Assembly: GCA_029641185.1 (NCBI GenBank)
Contig: JAPWGK010000017.1
Span: 1-64,000 of the forward strand
DNA: 64,000 nt
Direction: 5' to 3'
DNA from: Pseudofabraea citricarpa
Taxonomy: Eukaryota > Ascomycota > Leotiomycetes > Helotiales > Dermateaceae
Within the stretch, counting starts at the first letter, position 1, and every line of letters begins with the position of its first letter. Made by a program: the position numbers and the translations under genes. Under the pieces are notes generated by a model, which did not search any database, was not told the DNA's origin, and saw only the letters and a program-made list of their open reading frames with translations. Shown piece by piece: positions 1 to 13,981 of this stretch.

Positions 1-3000
1 ATTATACTTTTTATAAGCTTTATAGAACTCTAAGTAACCCTTAGGAAATAATAGAAGGTCCTTCTTATAAAAGCGATTATAAATTACTAGTATAATTTAT
101 TTTAAATTATATATAATATTTAACTAAAATCTAAAGGTCGCTTAAGTATTTATTCTAGTCCCTTAATTATTTTATCTTTTTTTTCTTAGTATTATAAAGG
201 TAATATAATATAAAATATCTTATTTCGAATCTTAAGAATAAAGATATACTAGCTTATTAAGATACTTAGGCTAAGATAATATTAGCTAAGGTTATATAAG
301 TTAGGAATAAATTACTTATATAAAATATAATATTTTAAGTAATTAAAACTAATAATATAAGAATAATATCTATTACCTAAAGGATAAGAATAATTAAGTA
401 ATATAATAGGTATAAAAAAGGCTCTCTTAATATAAAGAGAATATAAGAATAATTTTATAAGAGCTTTTAGCTCTCTAAAAGATAATAAAGAAGTAAAGGT
501 AATATTAGAAGTATTATAATATAATCGTTTTAAAGGTAAAAAAATCTAGTTATTATTAGGACTAAAAGAATACTTTAGAGTATTCTTTAGGTATATAAGA
601 ATCTCTTACTAAGAGTATACTTTATAAGATAAGAAAATAAAAAGAGATTCTTCTTCTTTTTCTTCTTCCTAATTATTATCTTTATTATAAGAATTACTAT
701 TAATATTTATACTTATATCCTTAGTTTATTAATTAATAGCTTTATTAATATAATTAAAGTTACTAGTATTAAAGAGATTAAAGCTCTTATTAATTATAAG
801 AGTAATAATATCCTTAGAAGTACTTATATTATCTTTTAGATTTATAACTAGATCCTTTAAAGCTATAATCTTATTATTCTTTTCTTTTACTAAGAAAGAT
901 AAGCGTAGCTTAACTTAATAGTATAATTACTTACGCTTCTTAATTAGAATATTAGACTAATCTCCTTCTAATCTAGTTAAAGTAATAGGTAATATAATCC
1001 TAATATTAAAAGTAAGAGACTAAGTTAAAGCTTAATTTTATAATTAAGTCTAATAACTAAGAGTTAAAATACTAATAGATAAAAAGCTTATATTACTTAA
1101 TAGTTAATTACCCTTTAACTTAGGAGTTACTAGAATAATCTTCTTAATTATAAAGTTTATATATTACTTTAACTTATAAACCTAATCTTTTAGGATAATA
1201 TCTATAAATTTTAGAAACTTCTTTTAAATAAACTTAAGATTACTAGTAATAATCTTCTTCTTTTAATAAATATAAAATAAGTTCTTTATATTATATATTA
1301 AGTTCTATAAATACTTAGTTAATACTTAGTAAGGTCTTATAAAATAAAAGGATAAACTTACTAGAAGGTAATTAATAAACTAGAGCTTTTTTTCTTACTC
1401 TTTAGTATAAAGATTTTTTTATAAAGCTAAGATCTTTTTTAAGTAATTATAAATATACTTTCTTACCTTTAATTTATTCTTATTTAAGAAGTTAAATAAG
1501 ATATCTAATATAATCTCTTTCTTACCTTTCTAACTTAGAACTTCCTTTTAAGGCTAAAGTTAGTAGCTAAATAATAAATAAGAAGGTTAAGAAACTTATA
1601 AAAAAAGATATAAGTTTTATAAAAGTAATATAATAAGACTTATAAATAGTAATTAGATAATTATAATACTCTAGTAAAGGATTTTAAGTATTATTAGATA
1701 AACCTAATTTATAATATATATCTTTTAGTACCTAGAGCGAATCTTTCTTTAGAAATATATTATATAAAACTTTAAAGATAAAAGTAATTATTTTATCTTT
1801 ATTATTAAGTATATTAAATAAGAAGTAATTATACTCTAGGATTATAAGAGTCTTAGCTTATTATTATATTATTTTACTAATAATATCTTATTTTATAAGT
1901 TATATATCTTTTAGATTATTAGAGATAATTAAATTATTAAAAATAAAAGGATATTTAGATAAGCCTAGTTTTATATAAAATTTATATTAATATTCTACTA
2001 CTAGCTTAAAGATAGCTTATTATTTAGTAAGATAAAGCTTATTCTTAAGCCTATTAAGAGTATTATATAAGATAATAAAATCTAAGAGTATTAGAATTAA
2101 GTTAAAGTATATACTTATTAACTTATTAGTATTTATAATTATCTTTTCCTTTAGGATAAAGATAATTTATATAAGAGTTAGCTTAGGCCTAGATATAATA
2201 ATTTAGGGCGTATACTTATTTAAAGTAATAAGTATTCTTATAATTACTTAGTATATAAAATAGCTTAATAAAATATTACTTATCTTTTATAAGATAATCT
2301 AATAAAACTTTTATAAAGTAAGATAAAGTAGAGAACTTATATAAAAGGATACTAGTATATATATTATCTTTTATAATAATAATAAGTCCTTATATTTAAT
2401 ATAAGTGCTTATAGTTAATTATACGAACTCTTATTAAGCTCTTATAAAAGATAATAAGAGAAAGAAGGATAAACTTATTATATTAAAATAATTTATAATT
2501 AGTTTCTTAGGAATAAGATTAAGAGTTTTATACTTAGATTAAGATTATAATATAAGGAATAATTAATATAAAGGTAGATTAATATATATTATTAACTTAT
2601 ATAATAAGATTAGTATTAGATAGTTTAAGAACTAGGAATAAAAATTATAAAAGGACTTACTAGATTTAAAAGAGGAGAAGTAAATATATTAAAGATTAAA
2701 AGAAGAAAATAATAAAAACTTAGTAGGATATTATAAAATTAGAGTTATAAAGATATTTTATTTTAGTTTAAATAAAGGAAGCGAAGGAATTTATAAGTAA
2801 GAGGTAATTTAGCTAAAGTATTCTTTTTTCGTATAATAGAAGATAGGTATTATAATTATAATTAAAAGAAAGAATATAATATTAAATTAATTTTTAGAAG
2901 ATAAGAATAATAAATATTAAAGTTTATAATATATTTAAATAAAGAGAAAAAAGAATTATAGCTTTATATCTTAAGTTAAGGGATTTTTTATAATTAAAAC

Positions 3001-3330
3001 GCTTAGTTTTATATTAAAAGTAATAAGTCTTATAAGAAATCTAAGTTAAGAATAACTTAATTAGTTATTAGAAGTATTTATTAGAGGAATATAAGTTTAT
3101 TTATTATAAGGGAAAAATAATCTAAGAGTTATAAGATTATCTTTTAGGAGATAATTAAAGGAATAAATTATAATAATCTAGAGTTATAAGAGATATATAT
3201 CTTATACTTTAACTTTAATCTATTAAAGATAAGAGATATCTAATAATATTATAAGAAAAGCTATTATATAAGAGATAAATATAATAGGATTATATACTTA
3301 ATTTTATTACTTTCTTTACTTTTATAAGGA
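1..3330 (-). repeat. Left arm of 3.3-kb inverted repeat
   Basis: The reverse complement of this segment matches 10,685-13,981 along its whole length: position 1 pairs with about 13,981 and about 3,330 pairs with 10,685. Differences seen are mostly C/T and G/A, as expected if two copies were mutated independently by RIP. The arm continues off the left edge. The two arms flank the copia element. I could not recognise the product of the repeat in either strand. It could be the 3' part of the gypsy element in the opposite orientation, because the partner arm lies inside that element's LTR-like boundaries. Confidence 0.8.
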
Positions 3331-3399
3331 TATTATAAAATCTAGGATTAGGTAATTTATTATATAAGGGATTAAGATAACTAAGGTGGTCTACTTAGT

Positions 3400-6300
3400 A
3401 ATAAGTATTATTCCTATATAAATACGCTTTTTCTTATAATTTCTTACTTCTCTTAATTAGATAATATAAATTATACTTTCTATACTTTCTTAATTACTTA
3501 AACTAACTCTACTTTTATTATATAATAGTTATAAGCCTAGCTTATAATTAAAGCTTCCTAAAATTATATTTAAATTATAAGAGAGCTAGAGAATAATTAT
3601 TCTTAAGTTTAGAATCTATTACTATTATTATAACCTCTAAAACTAACTAGTAGGGAGCTAAGAAGATCTTTTTAAAAGATCGTAACTTATAGCCCGACTA
3701 ATTTCTTTAATTCTACTACTAAGCTCGTATAAGACGTATCTAGGAGCTTATAAACCTAGATACTATAGACGTAAAAAGTATAAATATTAACCCTCTTATA
3801 TAAGTATTAACTATTAATAAGCTTATTAATAAGAGAATAATATTTAATTAATAATTATACTTAGATTAGGTAGCGATTAATAAGCTTTCTAGACTAGAAT
3901 CTAGCTTATTATAAGGCGCTAAGGTTATATATAATAATATATAATACGAGCTTAATACTCGGCTAAGAATTTATATTATAAAATAAGCGAGCTAGTTATA
4001 TAATATAACCGAATATTATACCCTTAAGTAATAGATTAGATAAACGGTTTTTCTCTTAATCTTAATTCTAATTAATATAATAATTAAGAAAGAAGAAGAC
4101 CTAAGCTTATAAATAATTATTCGATTACTAAAGTTATAACTTACGTCTACTAATAATAGTATACTAATTACTATCTACTAAAAGTATAATATTATACTCG
4201 AATAAGCAAAGAAAGGTAATATAAATCTTATACGATAATATTAGGAATAACTTAGAGTACTTTAATAAGCTTAGATATATAATATACTAGAGGTATAAGG
4301 CTCGCTTATAACTAAAAAGTTTCTTATAATAGTATCTATAAAAATAACTCTAGAATAAGAAAGACTCTAATTAATAAAATATATTAGAATAAATAAGCTT
4401 AGACTCCTAGGTAAAACACTTAAGTAATATAGAAATTAGTTCTTTACTTTAGTATATAAAAATTTAGTCTAATTTATAACTAAGAGGATAATAATTTTTA
4501 TTACTCTTAGGGGAAGATTAGATAATACTAGAAACTAATATACTAGCTCGACTTAATAAAAGTAAGGGTAATCTTATTCTTACTAAGATAAAAAAGATAA
4601 GAAATACTTCTAGAAACCCTTAATATACTTATTTCTTAAGTATATACTTATAAGAAGCTTAGGAAGAGATCTTAGAAATCCTTCTTCTAAAGAAAAATAT
4701 TATATAATCTAAGATTATTTATAAAATAAGAACTAGAGTTTAGTATATAATAAGCTTACTAAGAAAGATTAAAAGACCTTAAATTTTAGGAACTTATCTT
4801 AAAAGGGGAAGGAATCTTCTAAAAGCTTTATAAGTAAATACCTAGGGCTTATAAATATAACGATCTTAGACCTAAAGCTTATAATCTAATAACTAGGTAT
4901 AAGTATCTATATAATTATAAACTTTTCAAGCTACCTATTATCTAATAATATACTTATTAATAATTATAAAGCTACTTACTTAGTAAATAATAAGAAACTT
5001 CTAGTTCTAAGCTTATTAGTTAAAGTAAACCTAGATAATATAATAAATATAAAAACTTCGCGTCTACTAATCTTATTTTATAATACTAGAATTATAAAAA
5101 ATATATTAGATAAAGCAGATAAAAAAGGAATAATAGATTTAGTATTTTATAATATTAAAGTAATTAAGAGGTTTAATATTAATATAATATTAGAGACTTT
5201 TCTTAAGAAGGTTAAGATCTAATACTAAGGGTTCGATAGCTTATTAAGATATAAGAGTAAAAAGGAGAATATATATATTAAGAAATTAAGACCTTTATTT
5301 AATATTATATTCTTAGAATATAAGCTACTTTCCTCCTACTTAAAGCTTCTTATAAATATCCCTTTAAGTATTATTAGGATCTTTATATTTCTTATAATTA
5401 GACAAAGGATAAGACTAAGACTTAAGAACTAAGAGAGGTTTTTATATCTAAAGTTAGATTCTAAATAATTTTAGTACGATAAAGTAGGGTATCTTAGCCT
5501 AGTAGCTCTAAGTATACTTATTAGATTAGTTTATAATATAAAAATAAGTAAGATAGAAAAAGTAAAATATAAGTATTATTTTATAGCTTATATTAGCTAA
5601 AGAATATTAAAGTAGCTACTAGAGAGGAGATCGCCTTAACCCTTTTAGAGAATTAGTTAGGACTTATTTGATTTTAAATATAAGTATAATAACTTCTCTT
5701 AGCTACTTATAATTAAAGATAAATATAATAAGAAGCTTTTTAGCTTTATACTAAGATAAAAGACTTATAAGAAGGTATATTACTCCCTTAAGAGCTTTAA
5801 GAGCTAGATAAAAACTTAGTATAAGCTTCCGATCTATAAAATTAAGTAAAATAATAATACGTTTATAATTATAATTAAAGATACTACTTATTATTAGTAT
5901 TAGACGAAAGAAATAAATATTAACCTTAAGTCCTCTCTAATATATATATATAAGATAAATAATAAAGTAAAGCGAGCTAGATAAGAAGTAATTATAAGAT
6001 TTATAAAGATAAGAGAGGATATAAATCTTCTAGTAAGCTTATAATTAGAAATTATACTTATAGGAATCTTCTTATATAATATTAGCTTATTCTAAGCTAA
6101 TAATATAAAAACCCTAAATAAGATACTTAACTCTTAGTTCTACTTATACTTTTAGTAGTATAATCCTAAGTAGATCGCTAACTTAATAATAGATCTTTAA
6201 CCTAATTAGGATAAGATTTACGTATATAACTATTAGGTATACCTATTAATTAAAGAACGAGAAGCTAGGAGCTTAATAAAAGCTTTTAAAACTAGACTAT

Positions 6301-8950
6301 AAGCTTATATTAGATATTTAGTAGGATATATTATATCTAATATCTATAAAGTATAAGTTCTTATACTTAATAGAATTATTATTACTAGAAACGTTAGATT
6401 TAATAAAGATATTAGGTATAACCTAAATAAAGAATAAGAGGAAGACTAATTACTTACGATTACTAGAATAATAATAAATATAATCGAAATTAGGGAACCT
6501 AAGATTTAGGACGCTAGATTAATACTTAGTAATCTAATCGGATAAGAAGATATAAGTCTTATAATTAAGTGAAATAAGAAGCTTATAAGAAGAAGTAATA
6601 ATATTCCTACTAATCTAAGAGGTAATATCCTAGCCTCTTAAGAGATCGAGTCTTAAGTAGAAGCTAAAGAGCTAATATAAGAAGTTATATTAGTATCTTT
6701 AGTAATTATAAAATAATAGAAAAGTAATTTATCTAATTAACCTTTAGGATTCTTATCCCCTAATAATATTCTCGAACCTAAAAGTATACTAGCTTTAGGA
6801 AGTAAGAATAATAATAAAGTAATAAAAGCTAACTTAAGTAATCTATTACTAAGAAGAATAATATCTTAGGTAATTATATAATAAAAGGGATTATATAACT
6901 AAGTAGTAGGTTAATAAAAGCCTTCTTAGAGAGAACCTAGAGAAAAAGCCTTAGCTTAGCTTTTAGAACTAAAGTATAAGTATAAGCGTAAGAAATTTAG
7001 TCTAGTAATACGATCTAGTAAGAGACTCTAAGATAAAGATTATAAGAGCTCTAAGAGAAGTAGAAGAAGCGTAGTATATTCTTTTATAAAGATAAGAGGT
7101 AAGCGGCTTAAAGAAATAATAAGTTAAGCTAGATATTAATATATTAATATACTTAATAACTTTTATTATACCTATTAGCTTAATTAGTTAGTAGGATAAG
7201 ATAAAGATTATTTTAAAATAATATATATAATAATTATTATAATATTATAAATAAAAGTCTTAAGAGCAGGTATATAAATAAGCGGCCTCTTAAGTAAACT
7301 TCTAAGTATCTATTAAAATAATATACTAAAAGTACTAAAATATTAGAAAGATCTAATAAATTATCTACTTAATACTTACTTTAGAGATAATATAAGACTA
7401 AAGCTCTAAAACCTAAAAGATAAAAATTACTAGTAAGTAATTAAGATCTTAGAAGTAAAGACTAAATTAATCCCTTTAAAGTAAGTATTTATATATAAAC
7501 TAGACTTATCTAGAATAATAACCTAATACTAATTACAAATTATAATTCGAGGTAATTTATAAGATAATAAATCGATTATATTAACTTATATAGCTACTCT
7601 TATATTACGATTATTTTAAGTAATAATAGTAATTATAATATACTTCGACCTTAAGTTTAAATAATTAGATATAATTAATATATTTATTAATATCTTAAGA
7701 GGAGAAAGCGAAGCCCTAGTTACTTACTTATTACCTAATAGATTTAAAATACTAGGAATATATATAAAGATCGATCGAGTATTATATAACTTAAGAGACT
7801 CTCTTATTTTATAATTTTATAAATTCTTAGCTACTTTAAAGAAGCTAAATCTAACTATATATAAAAAAGACCTATATATTTATATAAGCCTAGGATCTAA
7901 AGTCCTAATCGTATTTTATATTAATAATATATAAGTATTATATTATAAGAGTAATAAAACTAAAGCCTAAGAGATTATTTATAAACTTAATAAAATATAT
8001 AAGCTTAAAGATCTTAAGGACATAAAATAATTCCTAAGGGTACGTGTTATTAAAAATCAAGCTTAGAAAAAGATATAGTTAGTTTATAATATATATATTA
8101 AAAAGGTTACTACTAGATTTAATTTAATAGATAGGAAGTACCTAAGTATTCTACTATTAATAATAAAGTTCGTAAAAAATATAAGATAAGTCTCTAAAGC
8201 TTAAGTTAAGAAGTACTAAGAAAAGGTAGGCTTAATATTATATACTACGATTATAATTAAACTAGACGTAGCTTTTATAATTTCCTAGCTCTCTTATTTC
8301 TTAACTAATCTAAGCGCGAAGTATCTTATAGTTATAAATTAGATAATTAAGTATCTCTTTAGAATACGCTTCCTAATAATATAATTTAGCTATAAGCTTA
8401 GTAAAATCTAGATATTAATCGTGTTAGATACGTCTTTCGCAGATAATATAAAGACGTAATACTCTTCGTATAATTATACGATCTTTTTATTTAGTAGTTT
8501 TATTACTTAGAGAGTAATACGTTAATTAAATATCTTTATATTAACTATAAAAGCTAAACTTTAGGATATTAAGTTTATAATAAAGAAAACTATAGCTTTT
8601 TAAAGGCTCTTTAAAGAATTAAGTTTAGAGATTAAAAAGCTATAAATAATCTTTTATAATAATTAACAGATAATTCGTCTAATTATTAGAGAAAATATAA
8701 GAATCGTAATTAAGCTAAGATATATAAATATTTAGAATATATAATTATACTAAGAGTATAATAAAGGTATTTTCGAAGTATCTTATATTCTTATAAATAA
8801 TATACTAGCTAATAGTTTTATAAAAAATCTCTCTTAATATAAGTTTAAATATTTTCGAGCTTTACTTAATATATAAGATACTTATAATAGGATAAAAAAG
8901 TAGTTTTAAAGAGTAAAAGAGTTTTTACTTTTATTTATATTTTTATTTAT
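3400..8950 (+). mobile_element. Degraded Ty1/copia LTR retrotransposon
   Basis: Read through its stops, the plus strand gives a copia-type Gag-Pol in one order: a gag-like start near 3,600, a GAG-pre-integrase motif near 5,480-5,530 (of the W-H-x-R-L-G-H type), reverse transcriptase about 7,440-8,010 and RNase H about 8,380-8,880. A half-tRNA-like primer-binding sequence may lie near 3,520. The internal length of about 5.4 kb fits the family. I could not pair its long terminal repeats, so both outer ends are approximate. It lies between the two arms of the 3.3-kb inverted repeat, which suggests nested insertion. It is not mobile: dozens of stops and a mutated catalytic centre. Confidence 0.8.
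5400..8885 (+). pseudogene. Copia pol remnant (integrase, RT, RNase H)
   Basis: The reading frame stays the same over long stretches, with TAA/TAG where CAA, CAG or TGG would be expected. The reverse-transcriptase catalytic box at about 7,917-7,928 reads Y-I-N-N, where the family has Y-V-D-D; both Asp-to-Asn changes are single G-to-A transitions. The RNase H box at 8,427-8,447 reads DTSFADN, close to the family's D-A-S-[FY]-A-D. The C-terminal copia segment around 8,700-8,880 is also recognisable. The enzyme would have copied element RNA into DNA; in this state it cannot be translated. Confidence 0.8.
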
Positions 8951-10434
8951 AAATTTCTTTTATTTAAGTAAAACGCTTTAAAATATAATAGTAATTATTA
9001 AAGCTATAATAAGAAGCGTTCCTAAGTAATACTTATAAGTTACTAAGCTTATACTCGTATAAATAACTAAATAAAAATAAACCGAGCTCTTAACTAAGTA
9101 AAATATTAATTATATTACTAGTTATCTTTATAAGACGAGCCTTCTTCTTATCTCACTTATTAGAACTAATAAACCTAAAGTTATACTTATAACTATAAAT
9201 TCTCCTAACTTATTCTAACTTATTATAATTAGTATCTAGTTCTAAAGCCTAATAAATAGCTAAGCGACGCTTCTCTAGATCCTAAGAGTAATAAATTAGT
9301 AAAATTCCTATTTAGGAAAGTATAAGAATATATCTTAGAAGAAAAGAAAGCTTTTTCTTAAAAAGTAATAATAAAACGCTTAGTAAAAGATAAAACTAGA
9401 TTAGGAATAAAAATATAAACGTATCTAGATAAGTATAATAAGTAATACTTACTTCTACTAATAGTCTTAAAATAATAATTATTACTCTTATTACTTAAGG
9501 TACTTTTTAAGTAGCTAAGATAAGAAATTAAGCGCTTATTCTTAGGAACCTAAAGGATCTTCTTAAGAGACTTTATACTAAGCTCCTTAATATTAAGCTT
9601 CTAGTATCTAGAAGGCTAATTAGGATCCTCTCCTTAATAAATATAATACTTATAAAAGTAATATTCGCGTTTAATAGTATATTAATTAAAGGTATTATTA
9701 TTATTTTTATTATTATTAGATAAATCGTCTAAATAAAAGAGAGTAATATTATCTAGACTCTTAAGAAGCTTAGGAGTATCACTTTTATAAGTACGAGCAG
9801 ATATAAGCTAGTTTATACGATTATACTTATTATATAAAGTAACTAGATATTAGTTAATAATAATATAAGTATTAGATAAAGATACTTATAAGAGAAAAGT
9901 AGATCCTTTAAAGTAGGGAACTTCTTATAATTAAAGTTATTAGTCTTATTAGTAAGTTACTTAAACTTATTCTTAAGAGCTAAGAAGTCGTACTAAAATT
10001 TCTTATACGTACTAAGTATACGCTTAAGACGAGGATCGCTAATTATATTATATATAAACTAATAAAAGCTATCTCAAGTTAGTTAAAATCCTTAGGGTAT
10101 TATACTAGAGTAAAGACGCTTATTAGGAGTAAGCCGAATAAAAGAAAAAGGGATAAAAGAGTAAGTTATATAAGGAATAAGAGTTATATTAGCTAGCTTA
10201 ATATTAATAATAGGGAGTATTATAATAGGTTACGTAAGCTTATTAGTAGATATATCTTTAACTTAAGGAGAATTATAAATATTTATAGCTTATAAAGTAA
10301 TAAGTAACTAATATAAAGTATAAAAGATTATCTATATATTAAGGAAAGAAAAGGAAAAAGAATAAATCTTATAGAAGTCTCTTTTATTTTACACGCTTTT
10401 AATAGGTTCTTTATCTTTGTCTTATAAGTAGTAT
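8951..10434. other. Unclassified RIP-degraded sequence
   Basis: AT-rich remnant between the copia pol end and the first LTR-like repeat. Long partly open stretches appear on the minus strand, but I recognise no domain. It may include a 3' LTR of the copia element or a remnant of another element. No gene is supported. Confidence 0.5.
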
Positions 10435-10735
10435 TATAATAGGGTAATAAATATTAGGGCGTATCCGAATTTATAATACTATAAACGTAACTAGTAACTA
10501 ATATAATATATATAACTATATATAAGATATATTTAGTAATCGAATTAATAGTTATAAAGATAAAAGGTAAAAGAAATAATTAATTAACTATCCTAGTAAA
10601 GTATAAATAATAGTATATAGCTCCTAGAGCGCTTAAAGAGTACTTATAAAGCCCTTATATAATAGTACCTAAGGTAATAATAACTCCTTATAAAAGTAAA
10701 GAAAGTAATAAAATCGAGTATATAATCTTATTATA
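10435..10735. repeat. LTR-like direct repeat, copy 1
   Basis: About 301 bp, starting TATAATAGGGTAATAAATAT and ending in CTTATTATA. It matches 23,608-23,907 in the same orientation, with mostly C/T and G/A differences. Terminal TA..TA would be what RIP leaves of the TG..CA ends of an LTR. Confidence 0.65.
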
Positions 10736-13700
10736 TTTGTCCCTTATATAATAGCCTTTCCTATAATACTATTAGGTATCTCTTATCTTTAATAGATTAA
10801 AGTTAGGGTATAAGATATATATCTCTTATAACTTTAGGTTATTATAATCCGCTCTTTTAATTATCTTCTAAAAGATAATCTTATAACTCTTAGATTACTT
10901 TCCCTTATAATAAATAAACTCGTATTCCTCTAATAAATACTCCTAATAATTAGTTAAGTTATTCTTAGCTCGGATTTCTTATAAGAATTATTACTCTTAG
11001 TATAAAACTAAGCGTTTTAATTATAGAAAATCCCTTAACTTAAGATATAAAGCTATAATTCTCCTTTCTTTTTATTTAGATATATTATAAATTCTAATAT
11101 TTATTATTCCTACCTTCTAAAAATTAATTTAATATTATACTCTTCCTTTTAACTATAATTATAATACTTATCTTTTATTATATAAAAAAAAAGTACTCTA
11201 GCCGAATCGCTTCCTACCTATAAATTCCTTCGCTTTCTTTATTCGAATTAAAATAAAATACCTTTATAACTCTAATTTTATAATATCCTACTAAGTTTTT
11301 ATTATTCTCTTCTTTCGGTTTCTAATATATCTACTTCTCCTCTTTTAAACCTAATAAGTTCTTTTATAATCTTTGTCCCTAGTTCTTAAATTATCTATTA
11401 CTAACCTTATTATATAAGTTAGTAACACGTATTAATCTACCTTTATACTAACTATTTCTTATATTATAGCCTTAATCTAAGTATAAAATTCCTAATCTTA
11501 TTCCTAAGAAACTAGCTATAAATTATTTTAATATAATAAGTTTATTCTTCTTCCTCTTATTATCCTTTATAAGAGTTTAATAAGGGTTCGTGTAATTAAC
11601 TACAAGTACTTATACTAAATATAAGGACTTATTATTATAATAAAAGATAATATATATACTAGTATCCCTTTATATAAGTTCTCTACTTTATCTTACTTTA
11701 TAAAAGTTTTACTAGATTATCTTATAAAGAATAAGTAATATTTTATTAAAGTATTTTATACGCTAAGTAATTATAAGGATACTTGCTACTTTAAATAGAT
11801 ATACGCCCTAAATTATTATATCTAGGCCTAAGCTAACTCTTATATAAATTATCTCTATCCTAAAAGAGAAGATAATTATAAATACTAATAAGTTAGTAAG
11901 CGTATATTTTAACTTAGTTCTAATACTCTCGGATTTTATTACCTTATATAATACTCTTAATAAGCTTAAGGATAAGCTTTATCTTATTAAACGATAAGTT
12001 ATTTTTAAGCTAATAATAGAGTATTAGTATAAACTTCGTATAAAGCTAGGCTTACCTAAATACCCTTCTACTTTTAATAATTTAGTTATCTCTAATAATC
12101 CTAAGGATACGTAACTTATAAAATAAGAGGCTATTAGTAAAATAGCCTAGTAATAAGCTAAGACTCTTATAGCCCTAGAGTATAATTACTTCTTATTTAA
12201 TATACTTAATAATAAAGATAAAATAATAGCTTTTATCTTTAAAATTTTATATAATATACTTCTAAAAAAAGACTCGCTCTAGGTACTAAAGGACGCGTAT
12301 TATAAATTAGGTCTACCTAATAATACTCGAAATTTTTTACTAAAATATTATAATTATCTAATTATTATTTATAAGTCTTATTATATTACTTTTATAAGTT
12401 TCCTAGCTTTATTATTTATTATCTAGCTACTAACTCTAGTCTTAGGAGGAAGTTCTAAGTTAGGAAGGTAAGAAAGAGATTATATCTAATATCTTATTTA
12501 ATTTCTTAAATAAAAATAAGTTAAAAGTAAGAAAGTATCTTTATAACTACTTAAAGAAGATCTTAGCTTTATAAAAGAGCTTTTATACTAAGGAGTAAGA
12601 AAAGGAGCTCTAGTTTATTAACTATTCTCTAATAAGTCTATCCTTTTACTTAATAAGACCTTATTAAGTACTAACTAAGTATTTATAAAACTTAATATAT
12701 AATATAAAGAACTTATTTTATATTTATTAAAAGAAGAAGGTTACTACTAGTAATCTTAAGTTTATTTAGAAGAAGCTTTTAAAATTTATAGATATTATTC
12801 TAAAAGATTAGGTTTATAATTTAGAGTAATACTTAGACTTTATAGTTAAGAAAACTACTCTAGTAACTTCTAAGTTAAAAGGTAGTTAATTATTAAGTAA
12901 TATAAGCTTTTTATCTACTAGTATTCTAACTCTTAGTTACTAGACTCGATTATAAAGTTAGGCTTTAACCTAGCCTCCTACTTCTAATACTAAGATTATA
13001 TTACCTATTATTCTAACTAGATTAGGAAGAGATTAATCTAATATTCTAGTTAAGAAGCGTAAGTAGCTATATTATTAGATTAAGTTATACCTATCTTTTA
13101 TAAGCTAAGAAGAAGATAATAAGATTATAGCTTTAAAAACCTAGTTATAAATCTAAAGATAATATAAGTATTTCTAAGGATATTATTACTCTTTTAGTTA
13201 ATAAAGATATTAACCCTTTAATACTAGTAACTTTAATCGTATTAATAAAGCTATTAATTAATAAGCTAAGAATATAGGTATAGATATTAATAATAATTCT
13301 TATAATAAAGATAATAATTAGGAAGAAAAAGAAGAAGAAGAATCCCTTTTTATTTCCTTATCTTATAAAGTATACTCTTAGTAAGGGATCCTTATATACC
13401 TAAAGAATACTCTAAATATTCTTTTAATCCTAATAATAACTAGATCTTTTTACCTTTAAAGTAATTATATTATAATACTTCTAATATTACTTTACTTTTT
13501 TATTATCTTCTAGAGAGCTAAAAGCTCTTATAAAACTATTCTTATATTCTCTTTATATTAAGAGAGTCTTCTTTACGCCTATTATATTACTTAATTATTC
13601 TTATCTTTAGGTAATAGATATTATTCTTATATTATTAGTTCTAATTACTTAAAGTATTATATTTATATAAGTAATTTATTCCTAACTTATATAATCTTAG

Positions 13701-13981
13701 CTAATATTATCCTAGCTCGAGTATCTTAATAAGCTAGATATCTTTATTCTTAAGATTCGAAATAAGATATTCGTATTATATTACCTTTATAATACTAAGA
13801 ATAAAAAGGATAAAATAACTAAGGGACTAGATAAGTACTTAAGCGACCTCTAGATTTCGGTTAATACTACGTACGATTTAAAATAGATTATACTAGTAAT
13901 TTATAATCGCTTTTATAAGGAGAACCTTCTATTATTTCCTAAGGGTTACTTAGAGCTTTATAAAGCTTATAAAGAGTATAA
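10685..13981 (+). repeat. Right arm of 3.3-kb inverted repeat
   Basis: Reverse complement of 1-3,330. It overlaps the last 50 bp of the first LTR-like repeat and extends inward, so the repeated unit includes part of the LTR plus about 3.25 kb of internal sequence. Read through stops on the plus strand it gives long amino-acid runs but no family I can name. Confidence 0.8.
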
